DNA of 64,000 nt. Source: Thiogranum sp963752745. Its GTDB lineage: Bacteria > Pseudomonadota > Gammaproteobacteria > DSM-19610. The notes under the pieces are model-generated. The model had not been told where the DNA came from. It searched no databases and saw only the letters and a list, made by a program, of their open reading frames with translations. How positions within the stretch are numbered: the first letter of the stretch is position 1; every line of letters starts with the position of its first letter. The position numbers and the translations under genes were made by a program. Location: positions 1 to 64,000 of the forward strand of contig CAVWAK010000014.1 in assembly GCA_963752745.1 (NCBI GenBank). The letters are read 5' to 3'. This document shows, piece by piece, positions 6,861-15,709 of the stretch.

Positions 6861-7643
6861 ATGACGCAGGTAACCCGCTTCTGGCCGCTGCTAACCGGCA
6901 CGCACCGTTACGAAAAAACACTGTCAACACGAGGGCGCGGCGAAGGTGTATTCATCCAGGCACCGATACTGGCCTACCTGATCGAAACGCTTAACGGCCG
7001 CATTTTGTATGACGTAGGTTGTGATTACAGCAAGATCGCCAGTCCGACGCTGCGCCAGCAGTACTACGAGAACGAGGCATTTCCCTTTGGCCCTCCGGAA
7101 ATGACCGAGGAGCAGCGTTTGCCCAACCGGCTGGCGCAGCTCGGCCTGAAACCGCAGGAAGTGGACCTGGTGTTTGTCGGACACCTGCACTTTGACCATG
7201 GCGGTGGCCTGTGCGACATGTCGCATGCGGAAATTCATGTGCACGAGAAGGAGATGGCCGCAGCGCTTGAACCCGCTGATGAAGCTTATTTCGCCAATGA
7301 CTTTAGCGGCGACTATCGCTGGAAGATGCAGGCTTCCGAGTACGATCTGGTAGCGGGTGTGCGTGCGATTGAATCGCCCGGTCACACTGCAGGCCATATG
7401 TCGATGCTTATCGAGTTACCCAAAGGGCCGCCGATCCTGCTTGCCGGCGATGCCGCTGATCTGGAGGAGAATCTCCAGGATGAAGTAGCGCCGGGGCTAT
7501 GCTGGCATGACCGCGAGGATATGGCGTTGGCCAGTATTCGCAAGCTCAAGCAGCTTGCGGCCGACACTGGAGCGCGTTTGTGGCCGAATCATGACATGGC
7601 TTTTTATCGTAATTGCCGGCCGTTTCCGAAGTTTTACGAATGA
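6861..7643 (+). CDS. metallo-beta-lactamase-fold hydrolase, lactonase-like
   Basis: A 260-residue MBL-fold enzyme with the dinuclear zinc motif HLHFDHGG (about residue 108), the later His in SPGHTAGH (about 176), the bridging Asp in LLAGDAAD and the final His in PNHD. The layout, with a long N-terminal segment before the motif and an NHD ending, resembles the N-acyl-homoserine lactonase (AttM/AiiA) group, but many members act on other lactones or esters. There is no signal peptide, so it is cytoplasmic. The stop TGA overlaps the ATG of the next gene (ATGA), indicating translational coupling to the EamA transporter. Confidence 0.83.
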   Translation: MTQVTRFWPLLTGTHRYEKTLSTRGRGEGVFIQAPILAYLIETLNGRILYDVGCDYSKIASPTLRQQYYENEAFPFGPPEMTEEQRLPNRLAQLGLKPQEVDLVFVGHLHFDHGGGLCDMSHAEIHVHEKEMAAALEPADEAYFANDFSGDYRWKMQASEYDLVAGVRAIESPGHTAGHMSMLIELPKGPPILLAGDAADLEENLQDEVAPGLCWHDREDMALASIRKLKQLAADTGARLWPNHDMAFYRNCRPFPKFYE

Positions 7644-8527
7644 GGGCAACCTCGGCGCCCGTGCTGGTACTGTTTTTCAGCTCCATCGGCTGGGGGCTGA
7701 CATGGCTGCCACTTAAATACCTGAATGGACAGGGTATGGAAGGGCCGTTCCTGGTATTGCTGGCGTTCGGTGCTGCCGGCTTGCTGCTGTCGCCCGTGTT
7801 CTTCAAACAGCAGAGCCACTGGCGCGGGAAGCTTCATTACCTGGCGCTGATAGCGCTGTTCGGTGGCTTCGCCAACCTGGCCTTTCAGATCGCGCTCTAC
7901 GAGGGCGATGTTATTCGCGTGATGATTTTATTTTACCTGCTGCCGGTGTGGAGCGTTCTGGGCGGCTGGCTGTTTTTGGGTGAGCGTATCGATGCCATTC
8001 GCATTGTTACCGTTTGCGGCGCACTGGCGGGTGCATTTCTGATACTGGGCGGCACTGCCGTGTTCGCAACCTATCCGAGCTGGATAGATCTGTTGGCCAT
8101 TGGCTCGGGCATGGCATTCGCTGCGAACAATATCGTCTTTCGTGCCACCCAGTCAGTTCCCGTGGCCAGTAAAGTCACAGCAATGTTTGGCGGTTGTGCG
8201 CTGCTTATCGGTATCTACCTTGTGACATCGTCGGCTGCTATACCGGACTATCCACCGCGCACCCTGTTGTTGACGATGGCCTACGGTATCTTCTGGCTTA
8301 CGGTTATTACCTTTGGCACACAGTGGGGAGTAACCCGGCTGGAGGCGGGTCGTGCCTCGATCATTATTATCATGGAGCTGGTAGCTGCAGTGGTCTCGGC
8401 CAGCCTGCTGCTGGGTGAAACGATGGCGGCAATGGAGCTGGTCGGCGGCACACTGGTTGTTGGCGCAGTACTGGTCGAAACGTTCAGAGAACTCGGTGTG
8501 CAGCAGCCGGTCCAGGAGCCTTCCTGA
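7640..8527 (+). CDS. EamA/DMT-family transporter
   Basis: A 295-residue protein with about ten hydrophobic helices in two EamA repeats, typical of the drug/metabolite transporter superfamily. Typical phrases are SSIGWGLTWLPLKYL at the N-terminus and the glycine-rich SLLLGETMAAMELVGGTLVVGAVL at the end of the second repeat. Start ATG 7640 is chosen because it forms an ATGA overlap with the hydrolase stop; the frame is open a little further upstream. The transported compound is unknown. The desaturase-hydrolase-transporter order suggests one small operon ending before the sigma-54 control region at 8550. Confidence 0.87.
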   Translation: MRATSAPVLVLFFSSIGWGLTWLPLKYLNGQGMEGPFLVLLAFGAAGLLLSPVFFKQQSHWRGKLHYLALIALFGGFANLAFQIALYEGDVIRVMILFYLLPVWSVLGGWLFLGERIDAIRIVTVCGALAGAFLILGGTAVFATYPSWIDLLAIGSGMAFAANNIVFRATQSVPVASKVTAMFGGCALLIGIYLVTSSAAIPDYPPRTLLLTMAYGIFWLTVITFGTQWGVTRLEAGRASIIIIMELVAAVVSASLLLGETMAAMELVGGTLVVGAVLVETFRELGVQQPVQEPS

Positions 8528-8549
8528 GGCCGTTGCGCACTGTTTTGTC

Positions 8550-8602
8550 GCACCAATATAGAACAAGCGGCACCAGATAGGCGCGTGGCACCATCAAACC
8601 GG
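8550..8602 (+). promoter_or_regulatory. NtrC-like enhancer sites
   Basis: Three GCACC words lie about 60-110 bases upstream of the -24 box. GCACCAGATAGGCGC (8570-8584) matches the NtrC palindrome GCACC-N5-GGTGC with one mismatch, GCACCAATATAGAAC (8550-8564) matches mainly in the left arm, and GCACC recurs at 8588. Spacing to the -24/-12 promoter is right for an activator bound upstream. Confidence 0.6.
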
Positions 8603-8660
8603 GCCTGCCTGTTTTCGGGTAACCAACTGTAATATAGCTCTATTCTTCAACGATAATTTT

Positions 8661-8676
8661 TGGCACAGCGCTTGCT
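8661..8676 (+). promoter_or_regulatory. sigma-54 (-24/-12) promoter of the guanidine operon
   Basis: TGGCAC-AGCGC-TTGCT matches the sigma-54 consensus TGGCAC-N5-TTGCW exactly. Transcription should begin near 8687, about 38 bases before the ATG at 8726. With the NtrC-like sites upstream this implies induction under nitrogen limitation. Confidence 0.82.
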
Positions 8677-8725
8677 GACGGGATATTACCTGATTCTGAA
8701 ATCGTAATACCGACCGGAGCGCACA

Positions 8726-9700
8726 ATGAAAACGACTGTTCATAAAATCCTGGGCATGCTGATCGGAGCAGCACTGCTTACCCTGTCTTCAATAAGCAAT
8801 GCCGAGCCTTTGAAAATTGGATACAGCGACTGGCCTGGCTGGGTGGCCTGGGAAGTCGCTGTCGATAAAGGCTGGTTCAAGGAAGCCGGCGTCGACGTCA
8901 GCTTTGAATGGTTCGATTACGTAGCCTCGATGGACGCGTTTGCCGCCGGGCAGCTGGACGCGGTCAGCATGACCAACGGTGATGCCCTGGTGACCGGTGC
9001 CACTGGTGCCAGGAGTGTCATGATCCTGATGAATGATTACAGCAATGGTAACGACATGGTTATCGGTGCGCCGGGTATTGGCTCAGTCAAGGATCTGAAA
9101 GGCAAGAAAGTGGGTGTGGAAGTCGGCTTTGTCGGTCACCTGCTACTGTTGAATGCATTGGAAAAAAGCGGCCTGACCGAGGCGGATGTGGAGCTGGTTA
9201 ATGTACCGACCAATGAAACGCCGCAGGTGCTGGCCTCAGGTGAGGTTGACGCGATTGTCGCCTGGCAGCCAAGTTCAGGTTCTGCACTCGACCTGGTACC
9301 TGGCTCCAAGGCCATTTATACCAGCGCCGATGAACCTGGACTGATCTATGACCTGTTGTGCGTGTCACCGGCAAGCCTGGCTGCGAATCGCGATGACTGG
9401 AAAAAAGTGGTCGACGTCTGGTACCGCGCTGTTGACTACATCAAGGACCCCGCAACCTTTGATGATGCTGTGAAGATCATGGCTTCACGTGTTGGGCTGC
9501 CACCAAAGGATTACAAGAAGTTCATCGCGGGCACCAATATTCTGACCCGCGCCGAAGCGAAGAAATTCTTTGCCAAGGGTGATGGCTTCACGTCCGTGTA
9601 CGGCTCTTCAAAGATCTCCGATGACTTTAATGTCGCGAACAAGGTCTACGATACACCGCAGGACATTGACGCCTATCTTGATCCTTCATTGACGGACTGA
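8726..9700 (+). CDS. ABC transporter substrate-binding protein (guanidine/urea-carboxylase type)
   Basis: A 324-residue periplasmic binding protein of the NitT/TauT (SsuA-like) class. A signal peptide occupies residues 1-26 (cleavage after SNA), followed by the domain opening PLKIGYSDWPGWVAWEVA and the typical hinge phrases AGQLDAVSMTN and DLKGKKVGVE. Proteins of this subgroup are encoded next to urea/guanidine carboxylase and are thought to bind guanidine or a related cation. It is the first gene after the sigma-54 promoter; GGAG at 8717 is its ribosome site. Downstream genes encode the matching permease and ATPase. Confidence 0.88.
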   Translation: MKTTVHKILGMLIGAALLTLSSISNAEPLKIGYSDWPGWVAWEVAVDKGWFKEAGVDVSFEWFDYVASMDAFAAGQLDAVSMTNGDALVTGATGARSVMILMNDYSNGNDMVIGAPGIGSVKDLKGKKVGVEVGFVGHLLLLNALEKSGLTEADVELVNVPTNETPQVLASGEVDAIVAWQPSSGSALDLVPGSKAIYTSADEPGLIYDLLCVSPASLAANRDDWKKVVDVWYRAVDYIKDPATFDDAVKIMASRVGLPPKDYKKFIAGTNILTRAEAKKFFAKGDGFTSVYGSSKISDDFNVANKVYDTPQDIDAYLDPSLTD

Positions 9701-9762
9701 TCGTTTCTGAACCACAGAAGTGTACCCGTTACCTGAATCAGCAGTTGCCAGGATAGTTGCTC

Positions 9763-10730
9763 ATGTCGTCGAGTCAGTGGTTTGCAGTACGCAAGGAATT
9801 ACGGCCAAGGCCGCGAGTTGCCATTACTGTCGATGAGTTTCATCCTGCCACTGCTGATCTGGTCGCTGGTCAGCTACGTGCCCTGGATATGGCATCCTAA
9901 AGTCGATATCAGTGATCCCGGCAGTGTGAGCTACTTCAAGGAGGGCATGCTGGTTGACCGGGAAGTGTTCGACAAGGAATCCGTGGCTGCCAGCGAACAG
10001 GGTGCCGCTTTGCCGCAGGGAGCACCTGCCAACCCGATTTACCTGCCGGCACCGCATGAGGTTGCCACGGCCTTTTACACCGCATTTACCACCGAACCAA
10101 AACGGCGTAACGAAAAGTGGTTGCACGAAAGTCTGTGGGACAGTATCCAGGTTATTTTCTGGGGCTTTTTTCTCTCCTCGCTGTTCGGAGTACCGCTGGG
10201 CATTCTTGCCGGTACTTATGATTTTTTTTCCCGGCTGTTCGAACCCTTCGTGGAATTCTTCCGTTATCTGCCGGCTCCGGCGTTTGGCGCGCTGGCGGTT
10301 GCGATCCTGGGTATTCACCATGCACCCAAGATCGCCATTATTTTTATCGGCACCTTTTTTCAGCAGGTGCTGGTGATTTCCAATACGACGCGCAAACTGG
10401 ATCCGTCCCTGCTCGAAGCTGCACAGACACTGGGTGCGAAGCGCCTTGCATTGCTCTTCCGGGTGGTTGTTCCCGGCATCATTACCGACCTTTACAAGGA
10501 CATGCGCATTCTGCTCGGCTGGGCCTGGACTTACCTGATTGTCGCCGAACTGATCGGCACCAGTTCCGGCATTACCTGGTTTATCACCCAGCAGGCGCGC
10601 TATAAAAATTTCGATAACGTGTTCGCCGCCATCATGATGATCGGCATCATCGGTCTGACCACCGACCTGATTCTGGCTTGGCTGGGCAAGCGCATCTTCC
10701 CCTGGCAGCGACAGACTGCGGCGGGCCTGA
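9763..10730 (+). CDS. ABC transporter permease, frame disturbed near both ends
   Basis: The inner-membrane subunit of the importer. The BPD_transp_1 region covers about residues 110-300, with the EAA-type loop EAAQTLGAKRLALLFRVVVPG. The conserved N-terminus (MSSSQWFAVRKEL, ATG 9763 with AGGA upstream) lies one frame away from the rest; dropping the G at 9832 gives a continuous VAITVMSFILPLLIW. At the other end the frame runs without a stop into the ATPase gene. Dropping one G at 10723-10725 would end the permease at TGA 10728-10730, 11 bases before the ATPase ATG. With both corrections the length is 966 bases (321 residues), normal for the family. Otherwise it is a true fusion. Confidence 0.75.
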
Positions 10731-10741
10731 CGGGTATCACT

Positions 10742-11656
10742 ATGCATCATCTTGAATTACCCAGTTATCTTGAGCAGTCCGATGCGGTCAAAGATCGCTT
10801 CACCCGTCTGAAGCAGCGGCCCGTGGTGCTGGAGGTCAAGGGCCTGAACAAAGACTTCGAAGGCCATCAGGGTACGGTGACGGCGCTCAAAGATATCAAT
10901 TTCAAAACCCACAAACGCGAGTTTGTTTGTGTTATCGGTCCTTCCGGTTGCGGCAAGTCGACGCTGATTCGTATTCTGGCCGGGCTGGAAACACCCACCT
11001 CCGGCCAGATGTTGCTTGATGGGAAGGAAGTACATGGGCCGGGTCCAGACCGTGGCATGGTATTCCAGGGCTATACGTTGTTTCCCTGGCTTACGGTCAA
11101 AAAGAACGTCATGTTCGGCGTGGAAATGGCCGGCCGTGGAAAGATGGCGGCCGAAGAAGAGGCCATGCAATGGATCGAACTGGTTGGCCTGACCAAGTTT
11201 GCCAAGAGTTATCCGCACGAGCTATCCGGTGGCATGAAGCAGCGCGTGGCTATCGCACGCGCGCTGGCCAACCAGCCGCGCATTCTGTTGATGGATGAGC
11301 CGTTCGGCGCGCTGGATGCACAGACGCGGGCGAAGATGCAGAATTATCTGCTGGAAATCTGGCAGAACATCGATATTACCGTTCTGTTCATTACCCACGA
11401 CCTCGATGAAGCTATCTACCTTGCCGACCGTATCCTGGTGCTTAAAGCGCATCCTGGTGAGGTGGAGGAACTTATTGAGGTTCCGGTGCCGCAGCCGCGC
11501 TCGCCGGAACAGTTTCTTTCACCTGAATTTCTGGCAACCAAAAAGCGCCTCGAAGAATTGATACACCCGGTGGAAACCGAAGATGACAGCAACGGTGACC
11601 ACCTGAACATGGTGCGCATGGTTTCGGTGGACGATGATGTGGAGAGCGTGTTTTGA
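10742..11656 (+). CDS. ABC transporter ATP-binding protein
   Basis: The energising subunit of the importer, 304 residues from ATG 10742. Visible motifs are Walker A GPSGCGKST, Q-loop GMVFQGYTLFPWL, signature LSGGMKQR, Walker B ILLMDEPFGALD and switch His in ITHDLDEA. The first 20 residues (MHHLELPSYLEQSDAVKDRF) resemble the usual beginning of ATPases in carboxylase-linked importers, which favours a separate gene. In the sequence as given the frame is continuous with the permease upstream. The stop TGA overlaps a TTG start of the next gene. Confidence 0.88.
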   Translation: MHHLELPSYLEQSDAVKDRFTRLKQRPVVLEVKGLNKDFEGHQGTVTALKDINFKTHKREFVCVIGPSGCGKSTLIRILAGLETPTSGQMLLDGKEVHGPGPDRGMVFQGYTLFPWLTVKKNVMFGVEMAGRGKMAAEEEAMQWIELVGLTKFAKSYPHELSGGMKQRVAIARALANQPRILLMDEPFGALDAQTRAKMQNYLLEIWQNIDITVLFITHDLDEAIYLADRILVLKAHPGEVEELIEVPVPQPRSPEQFLSPEFLATKKRLEELIHPVETEDDSNGDHLNMVRMVSVDDDVESVF

Positions 11657-12414
11657 CCGCGACTCACTGGCACCAATTAACCTGGGAGGAAATTGGCGCT
11701 TTGCCTGCCGGAGGCATGGATGGCGTGATCCTGCCTGTAGGCGCGACCGAGCAGCACGGCCCGCATCTCGGCTGCGGTGTCGATACAGAAATCGCACAGC
11801 AGGTATGCCACCAGGCAGCCGAGCTGAGTGGTATCCCTGTGCTTCCGGCTTTGCCTTATGGATGCTCAATCGGACATTCGCAACGCTGGCCGGGTACGCT
11901 TGCCTTGCAACCGAAAACACTTATCGACGTCGTCAAGCAGGTCGGTGACTGGACCTATCTGTCCGGTTTTCGCCGGTTGTTCATTATCAACAGTCATGTA
12001 ACCAATCTTGCACCGTTACGTTGTGCGCTGGAAATGCTGCGTGCCGAACACGATGATCTGAAAGTCGCGTTGATTAATACCGGCACGATCAGCCAGCGCG
12101 TACGTGACCGGCACTTCGAGGATGCGGAGGACTGGCACGCCAACGAGGCCGAGACTTCCTTGATGCTCTCGATGGCACCGGACATGACGCGGCCGGAACG
12201 CTTTGCCGACGCCGACGACCCCGATCGCACCGGGGGTTGCGTGTTTTCTCACCCGGTTAACAGAACCAGCAGTAATGGTGTGACTGGCACACCCAGCCTG
12301 GCAAGTCGCGAGAAAGGCGATGAGCTGTTTGGATGGATGGTGGATGATCTCGTGGCCCTGCTCAAGAGTGGGCTTGAAGAGCAACCGCCGCTTACACATT
12401 CCTATTTTATCTGA
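11653..12414 (+). CDS. creatininase-family amidohydrolase
   Basis: A 253-residue protein of the creatinine amidohydrolase family, metal-dependent enzymes opening cyclic amides. The ligands can be matched: Glu and His in ATEQHGPHLG, Asp in GVDTEIA, His in NSHVTN (usually NGHGGN) and Glu in HANEAETS. The changed NSHVTN suggests a substrate other than creatinine. The TTG start overlaps the ATPase stop (TTGA) and has GGAGAG upstream. Its place inside a guanidine operon is notable because creatinine contains a cyclised guanidine group; a role in feeding guanidino compounds into the pathway is only inference. Confidence 0.82.
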   Translation: MTATHWHQLTWEEIGALPAGGMDGVILPVGATEQHGPHLGCGVDTEIAQQVCHQAAELSGIPVLPALPYGCSIGHSQRWPGTLALQPKTLIDVVKQVGDWTYLSGFRRLFIINSHVTNLAPLRCALEMLRAEHDDLKVALINTGTISQRVRDRHFEDAEDWHANEAETSLMLSMAPDMTRPERFADADDPDRTGGCVFSHPVNRTSSNGVTGTPSLASREKGDELFGWMVDDLVALLKSGLEEQPPLTHSYFI

Positions 12415-12436
12415 GCGGGCAGTCAAAGAAGGTTTT

Positions 12437-13798
12437 ATGAAAAGCGCTGAAGAAATCGGACGTATCCAGAAACAGCTCAAGGACAAGGGCGTTAAATATT
12501 GCCTGGGCGCCTACGTGGATATTCATGGTATTCCCAAGGGCAAGTTTGTGCCCATTGATCATCTGCAACATATGGCGGAGGGATCGGAGTTGTATACGGG
12601 TTATGCACTCGATGGTCTCGGGCAGGCACCCAATGATGATGAAATAGCCTCGGTACCGGACCTGGATCACATCATCCAGTTGCCCTGGCAGCCGGAAGTG
12701 GCGTGGATGCCGGCGGATAATACCTATCACGGCGAGCCGTATGAAATAAACACGCGTGTAGCACTTAAAAAGGTGCTCGCGCAGGCGGCAGAGCTGGGTT
12801 ACGGCTTCAACGTCGGGATAGAAGGCGAACTGTTTGTTCTGAAGCAGCACGAAGATGGCAGCCTGACGATACCGAACCCGGATGACCGTCTGGTCAAACC
12901 CTGTTACGACGTGCGCGGTTTTCTTGACCAGTTTACCTGGCTGGACAAGGTGGCGACCTGTATCAATGACCTCGGCTGGGATCTTTATTCGCTTGATCAC
13001 GAAGATGCCAATGGCCAGTATGAATTTGACTTCCAGTACAGTGATGCACTGACTTCGTGCGACAGGTTTATATTCTTCCGCTACATGACCAAGCACTACG
13101 CCAAGGAGGAAGGCCTGCTGGCGACCTTCATGCCCAAGCCGTTTGCCGACCGCACCGGTAATGGCGCGCATTTCAACATGTCCCTGTGCGATATTGAAAC
13201 GGGTGATAATTTGTTTGCCTGTGATCCTGCAGACGATCCAAAGGGCCTTGGCCTGACTGAGCTGGGTTACCAGTTTATCGGTGGAATCATCAAGCACGGA
13301 CGGGCACTGTGCGCCGTCTTTTCACCAACAGTAAACAGTTACAAGCGCCTGGTGCGCCAGGGTGATATGGCCACTTTCTCCTGGGCGCCGGTGTTTAATT
13401 CATTTGGTTCAAACAACCGGACCAACTCAATACGGGTGCCAATGAGTGGCGGCCGCTGCGAATCACGTAATGCAGACGGCGCCGTGAACCCCTATCTCGC
13501 CGCAACACTGGCGCTGGCCGCCGGTCTTGAAGGCATACGCGAGGGAATCGATCCCGGCAAGCCACAGGACGACAACCTGTATGAGCTGAGTGAGCAGCAG
13601 CGGCAGGAGCGCGGAATCGAGTTTTTACCGCAGAGTTTGATCGAGGCCGTAGAAGCGTTTGCGGCGGACCCTTTTATCGAGAAAGTGCTGGGTAAAGAAT
13701 TACGCGACGAGTTCATCCGTTACAAGGTTAATGAATGGGAGTCTTACCACCAGAGCATTTCCGACTGGGAAGTCGAGCGCTACAGCCACTTGTTCTGA
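12437..13798 (+). CDS. glnT: GlnT-type glutamine synthetase
   Basis: A 453-residue ATP-dependent glutamine synthetase of the shorter GlnT (GSIII-like) class, also the class of gamma-glutamylamide synthetases. Motifs are GIEGELFVL (metal ligands), DHEDANGQYEFDF, RTGNGAHFNMSL, SYKRLVRQGDMATFSW and NRTNSIRVP with ESRNADGAVNPYLA. The start ATG 12437 follows AAGAAGG; the frame opens further upstream inside the creatininase gene, but that part is not conserved. In the operon it could assimilate the ammonium released by guanidine breakdown, or attach glutamate to an amine substrate; the sequence does not decide. Confidence 0.87.
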   Translation: MKSAEEIGRIQKQLKDKGVKYCLGAYVDIHGIPKGKFVPIDHLQHMAEGSELYTGYALDGLGQAPNDDEIASVPDLDHIIQLPWQPEVAWMPADNTYHGEPYEINTRVALKKVLAQAAELGYGFNVGIEGELFVLKQHEDGSLTIPNPDDRLVKPCYDVRGFLDQFTWLDKVATCINDLGWDLYSLDHEDANGQYEFDFQYSDALTSCDRFIFFRYMTKHYAKEEGLLATFMPKPFADRTGNGAHFNMSLCDIETGDNLFACDPADDPKGLGLTELGYQFIGGIIKHGRALCAVFSPTVNSYKRLVRQGDMATFSWAPVFNSFGSNNRTNSIRVPMSGGRCESRNADGAVNPYLAATLALAAGLEGIREGIDPGKPQDDNLYELSEQQRQERGIEFLPQSLIEAVEAFAADPFIEKVLGKELRDEFIRYKVNEWESYHQSISDWEVERYSHLF

Positions 13799-13799
13799 T

Positions 13800-14300
13800 A
13801 TGAATACCATGGTCAAACCCGGTGTTAGCCGTATCAGTATTTCACTGCCGGAGCCGCTGCTTAACCAGCTCGACAGCATGGTGTTCAATCGTGGTTTCGA
13901 GAGTCGTTCACAGGCCATTGCCGAGATGATCAACCAGCAGCTGGTCGAACACAGCCAGGAAATGGGCGAAGAGATCATGGCCGGCACTATTACACTGGTT
14001 TATGATCACTCGGCCCCCGGTGTGCAAAAACAACTGGCGGACCTGCAGCATGCGCACCTGACAGAGGTAATCAGCTCGCTGCATGTTCATCTCATGCACG
14101 CGCATACCATGGAGGTCATCCTGGTACAGGGGCCTGCAGCGCGCCTGCAGTTGATCGCTGATAAACTGGTCACCTGCCGCGGGGTAATTACCGGGAAGCT
14201 GCAATTGACGACTGCCATTATTCCCCAGGTCCACCCGTTACCGGAAACCAGGAACCAGAAAATTGAAACACCAGGAGATACACAATGTCAGAAACCTTAA
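13800..14300 (+). CDS. NikR-like ribbon-helix-helix regulator with altered metal site
   Basis: A 166-residue NikR-family repressor: an N-terminal ribbon-helix-helix (RISISLPEPLLNQLDSMV, then FESRSQAIAEMI) and a C-terminal ACT-like tetramerisation domain. By alignment to E. coli NikR the nickel ligands His76, His87 and His89 are kept (His84, His95 and His97 here, in LQHAHL and LHVH), but Cys95 is replaced by Thr103 in HAHTME. A neighbouring His102 might substitute. Square-planar nickel binding is therefore doubtful. It starts two bases after the glutamine synthetase stop and overlaps the next gene by 16 bases, so it probably reports on this operon's own substrate or metal. Confidence 0.82.
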   Translation: MNTMVKPGVSRISISLPEPLLNQLDSMVFNRGFESRSQAIAEMINQQLVEHSQEMGEEIMAGTITLVYDHSAPGVQKQLADLQHAHLTEVISSLHVHLMHAHTMEVILVQGPAARLQLIADKLVTCRGVITGKLQLTTAIIPQVHPLPETRNQKIETPGDTQCQKP

Positions 14301-15025
14301 CCGATACGCTTGATCCGGAGCAGGTGCTCTGGGAAGAGCGGGTGCCGGGTGGCGCTCACTGGTCAGGGGTATTGCGACGTGGCAATACACTGCGTGTAAC
14401 CGCAGTCGAAGGCGGTGCCAACGTATCCATGCTTTTCTATAACTATGAAGAAAAGCTGGAGCGCTATAACATGGCCGATACGTTGAAGGGGCAGCATACC
14501 GCTGTTCTTACCCGGGGGCATGTGTGTTACTCGGATATGGGGCGGGTGATGTGTTCCATTACCGAAGACACCTGTGGCTGGCACGACACCATCAGCGGTG
14601 TGTCCAATGCCAGTATGGTTCGGCGCAAGTACGGTGAAGCGCGTTACCAGGAACAACACGATGATTACTACAAAAATGGCTATGACAGCCTGCTGAATGA
14701 GGTTGGAAAATATGGGCTGGGTAAACGTGACCTGGTATCCAACCTTAACCTGTTCAGCAAGGTGATTGTCGATGATGCCGGGAACATGTGCTTCAAGGAA
14801 AATAATTCCTCTGCCGGCGATTACATAGACCTGCGCTTTGAAATGAATGCGCTGGTGGTGCTGTCCACTTGCCAGCATCCGCTGGATCCTGGCAACACCT
14901 ATGACCCAAAAGATATTATTCTTTCGGCCTGGCATTCGGGTACGGCAGCCGGGGATGATGCCTGTCGTAATGCCTGTCCCGAAAATCAGCGGGCGTTTAT
15001 CAACACTGAGCGGATGTTCGCCTGA
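14285..15025 (+). CDS. DUF1989 protein, carboxyguanidine deiminase subunit (urea-carboxylase-associated)
   Basis: A 246-residue DUF1989 protein of the urea-carboxylase-associated group. Paired proteins of this type were shown in other bacteria to form carboxyguanidine deiminase, which converts carboxyguanidine to allophanate and ammonia. Conserved features are GAHWSGVLRRGNTLRV, the Asn/Phe-rich ANVSMLFYN, the Cys/His cluster EDTCGWHDTI and STCQHPLDPGN. Judged by length this is the larger subunit. It starts at ATG 14285 after AGGAG and ends in a TGATG overlap with its partner gene. Assignment to the first or second subunit name is uncertain. Confidence 0.88.
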   Translation: MSETLTDTLDPEQVLWEERVPGGAHWSGVLRRGNTLRVTAVEGGANVSMLFYNYEEKLERYNMADTLKGQHTAVLTRGHVCYSDMGRVMCSITEDTCGWHDTISGVSNASMVRRKYGEARYQEQHDDYYKNGYDSLLNEVGKYGLGKRDLVSNLNLFSKVIVDDAGNMCFKENNSSAGDYIDLRFEMNALVVLSTCQHPLDPGNTYDPKDIILSAWHSGTAAGDDACRNACPENQRAFINTERMFA

Positions 15026-15675
15026 TGAGCACTGATTTGTCTGAAAGCCGGCTGCTGGCTGAAAATGCTGCCTTCCGCGAAGTGGTTCCTGCAGGCGAGC
15101 CTTTTATGAAAGTGATCAGCAAGGACCAGGTCGTAAGGATTCTCGACCTTGAGGGTAACCAGGCTGTGGACACATTGTTTTACAGTGCTGCGGATTCCGA
15201 AGAGCGTTACGACGCCAACACCACCATTCGCGAGCAGGGTAATATTTACCTGACCACCGGAACGGTGTTGCGGAGTAACGAAGGCAATGCCATGTTGAGC
15301 ATCATCGCAGATACCTGTGGTCGCCATGATACCCTTGGTGGCGCCTGTTCGGCGGAGAGCAACACGGTTCGTTACGCGCTGGAGAAACACCACATGCACA
15401 GTTGCCGGGACAGTTTCCTGCTGGCGCTGGCGAAATGGGATAATGGTCTCGACAAACGCGACCTGTCCAGCAATATCAATTTCTTCATGAACGTGCCGGT
15501 GACGCCCGAGGGCGGGCTGACATTCGAGGACGGTATCTCTGAAGCCGGGCGTTATGTAGAAATGCGGGCGGAGATGGATGTCATTATTCTGATTTCCAAC
15601 TGTCCCCAGTTGAACAATCCATGTAATGCGTATAATCCTACGCCGGTCGAGGTGCTGGTCTGGGATCCGCAGTGA
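15025..15675 (+). CDS. DUF1989 protein, carboxyguanidine deiminase partner subunit
   Basis: A 216-residue paralogue of the preceding protein with the same architecture: GEPFMKVISKDQVVRILDLEGNQAVDTLFY, the Cys/His cluster ADTCGRHDTLGGACS and ISNCPQLNNPCNAYNPTP near the end. The motifs are listed separately and each belongs to the DUF1989 fold. The start ATG overlaps the preceding TGA (TGATG), implying stoichiometric production of the two subunits. The gene ends at 15675, and a guanidine-II riboswitch follows before the carboxylase, so the two DUF1989 subunits lie before the internal control point. Confidence 0.88.
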   Translation: MSTDLSESRLLAENAAFREVVPAGEPFMKVISKDQVVRILDLEGNQAVDTLFYSAADSEERYDANTTIREQGNIYLTTGTVLRSNEGNAMLSIIADTCGRHDTLGGACSAESNTVRYALEKHHMHSCRDSFLLALAKWDNGLDKRDLSSNINFFMNVPVTPEGGLTFEDGISEAGRYVEMRAEMDVIILISNCPQLNNPCNAYNPTPVEVLVWDPQ

Positions 15676-15709
15676 TCGTGCGCGGTGAATCGTTTTTGAA
15701 TAATACTCT

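Noticed and set aside
8528..8725. Guanidine-I (ykkC) riboswitch upstream of the importer
   Set aside because: None of the conserved ykkC blocks can be read here; the stretch is accounted for by NtrC-like sites and the sigma-54 promoter.
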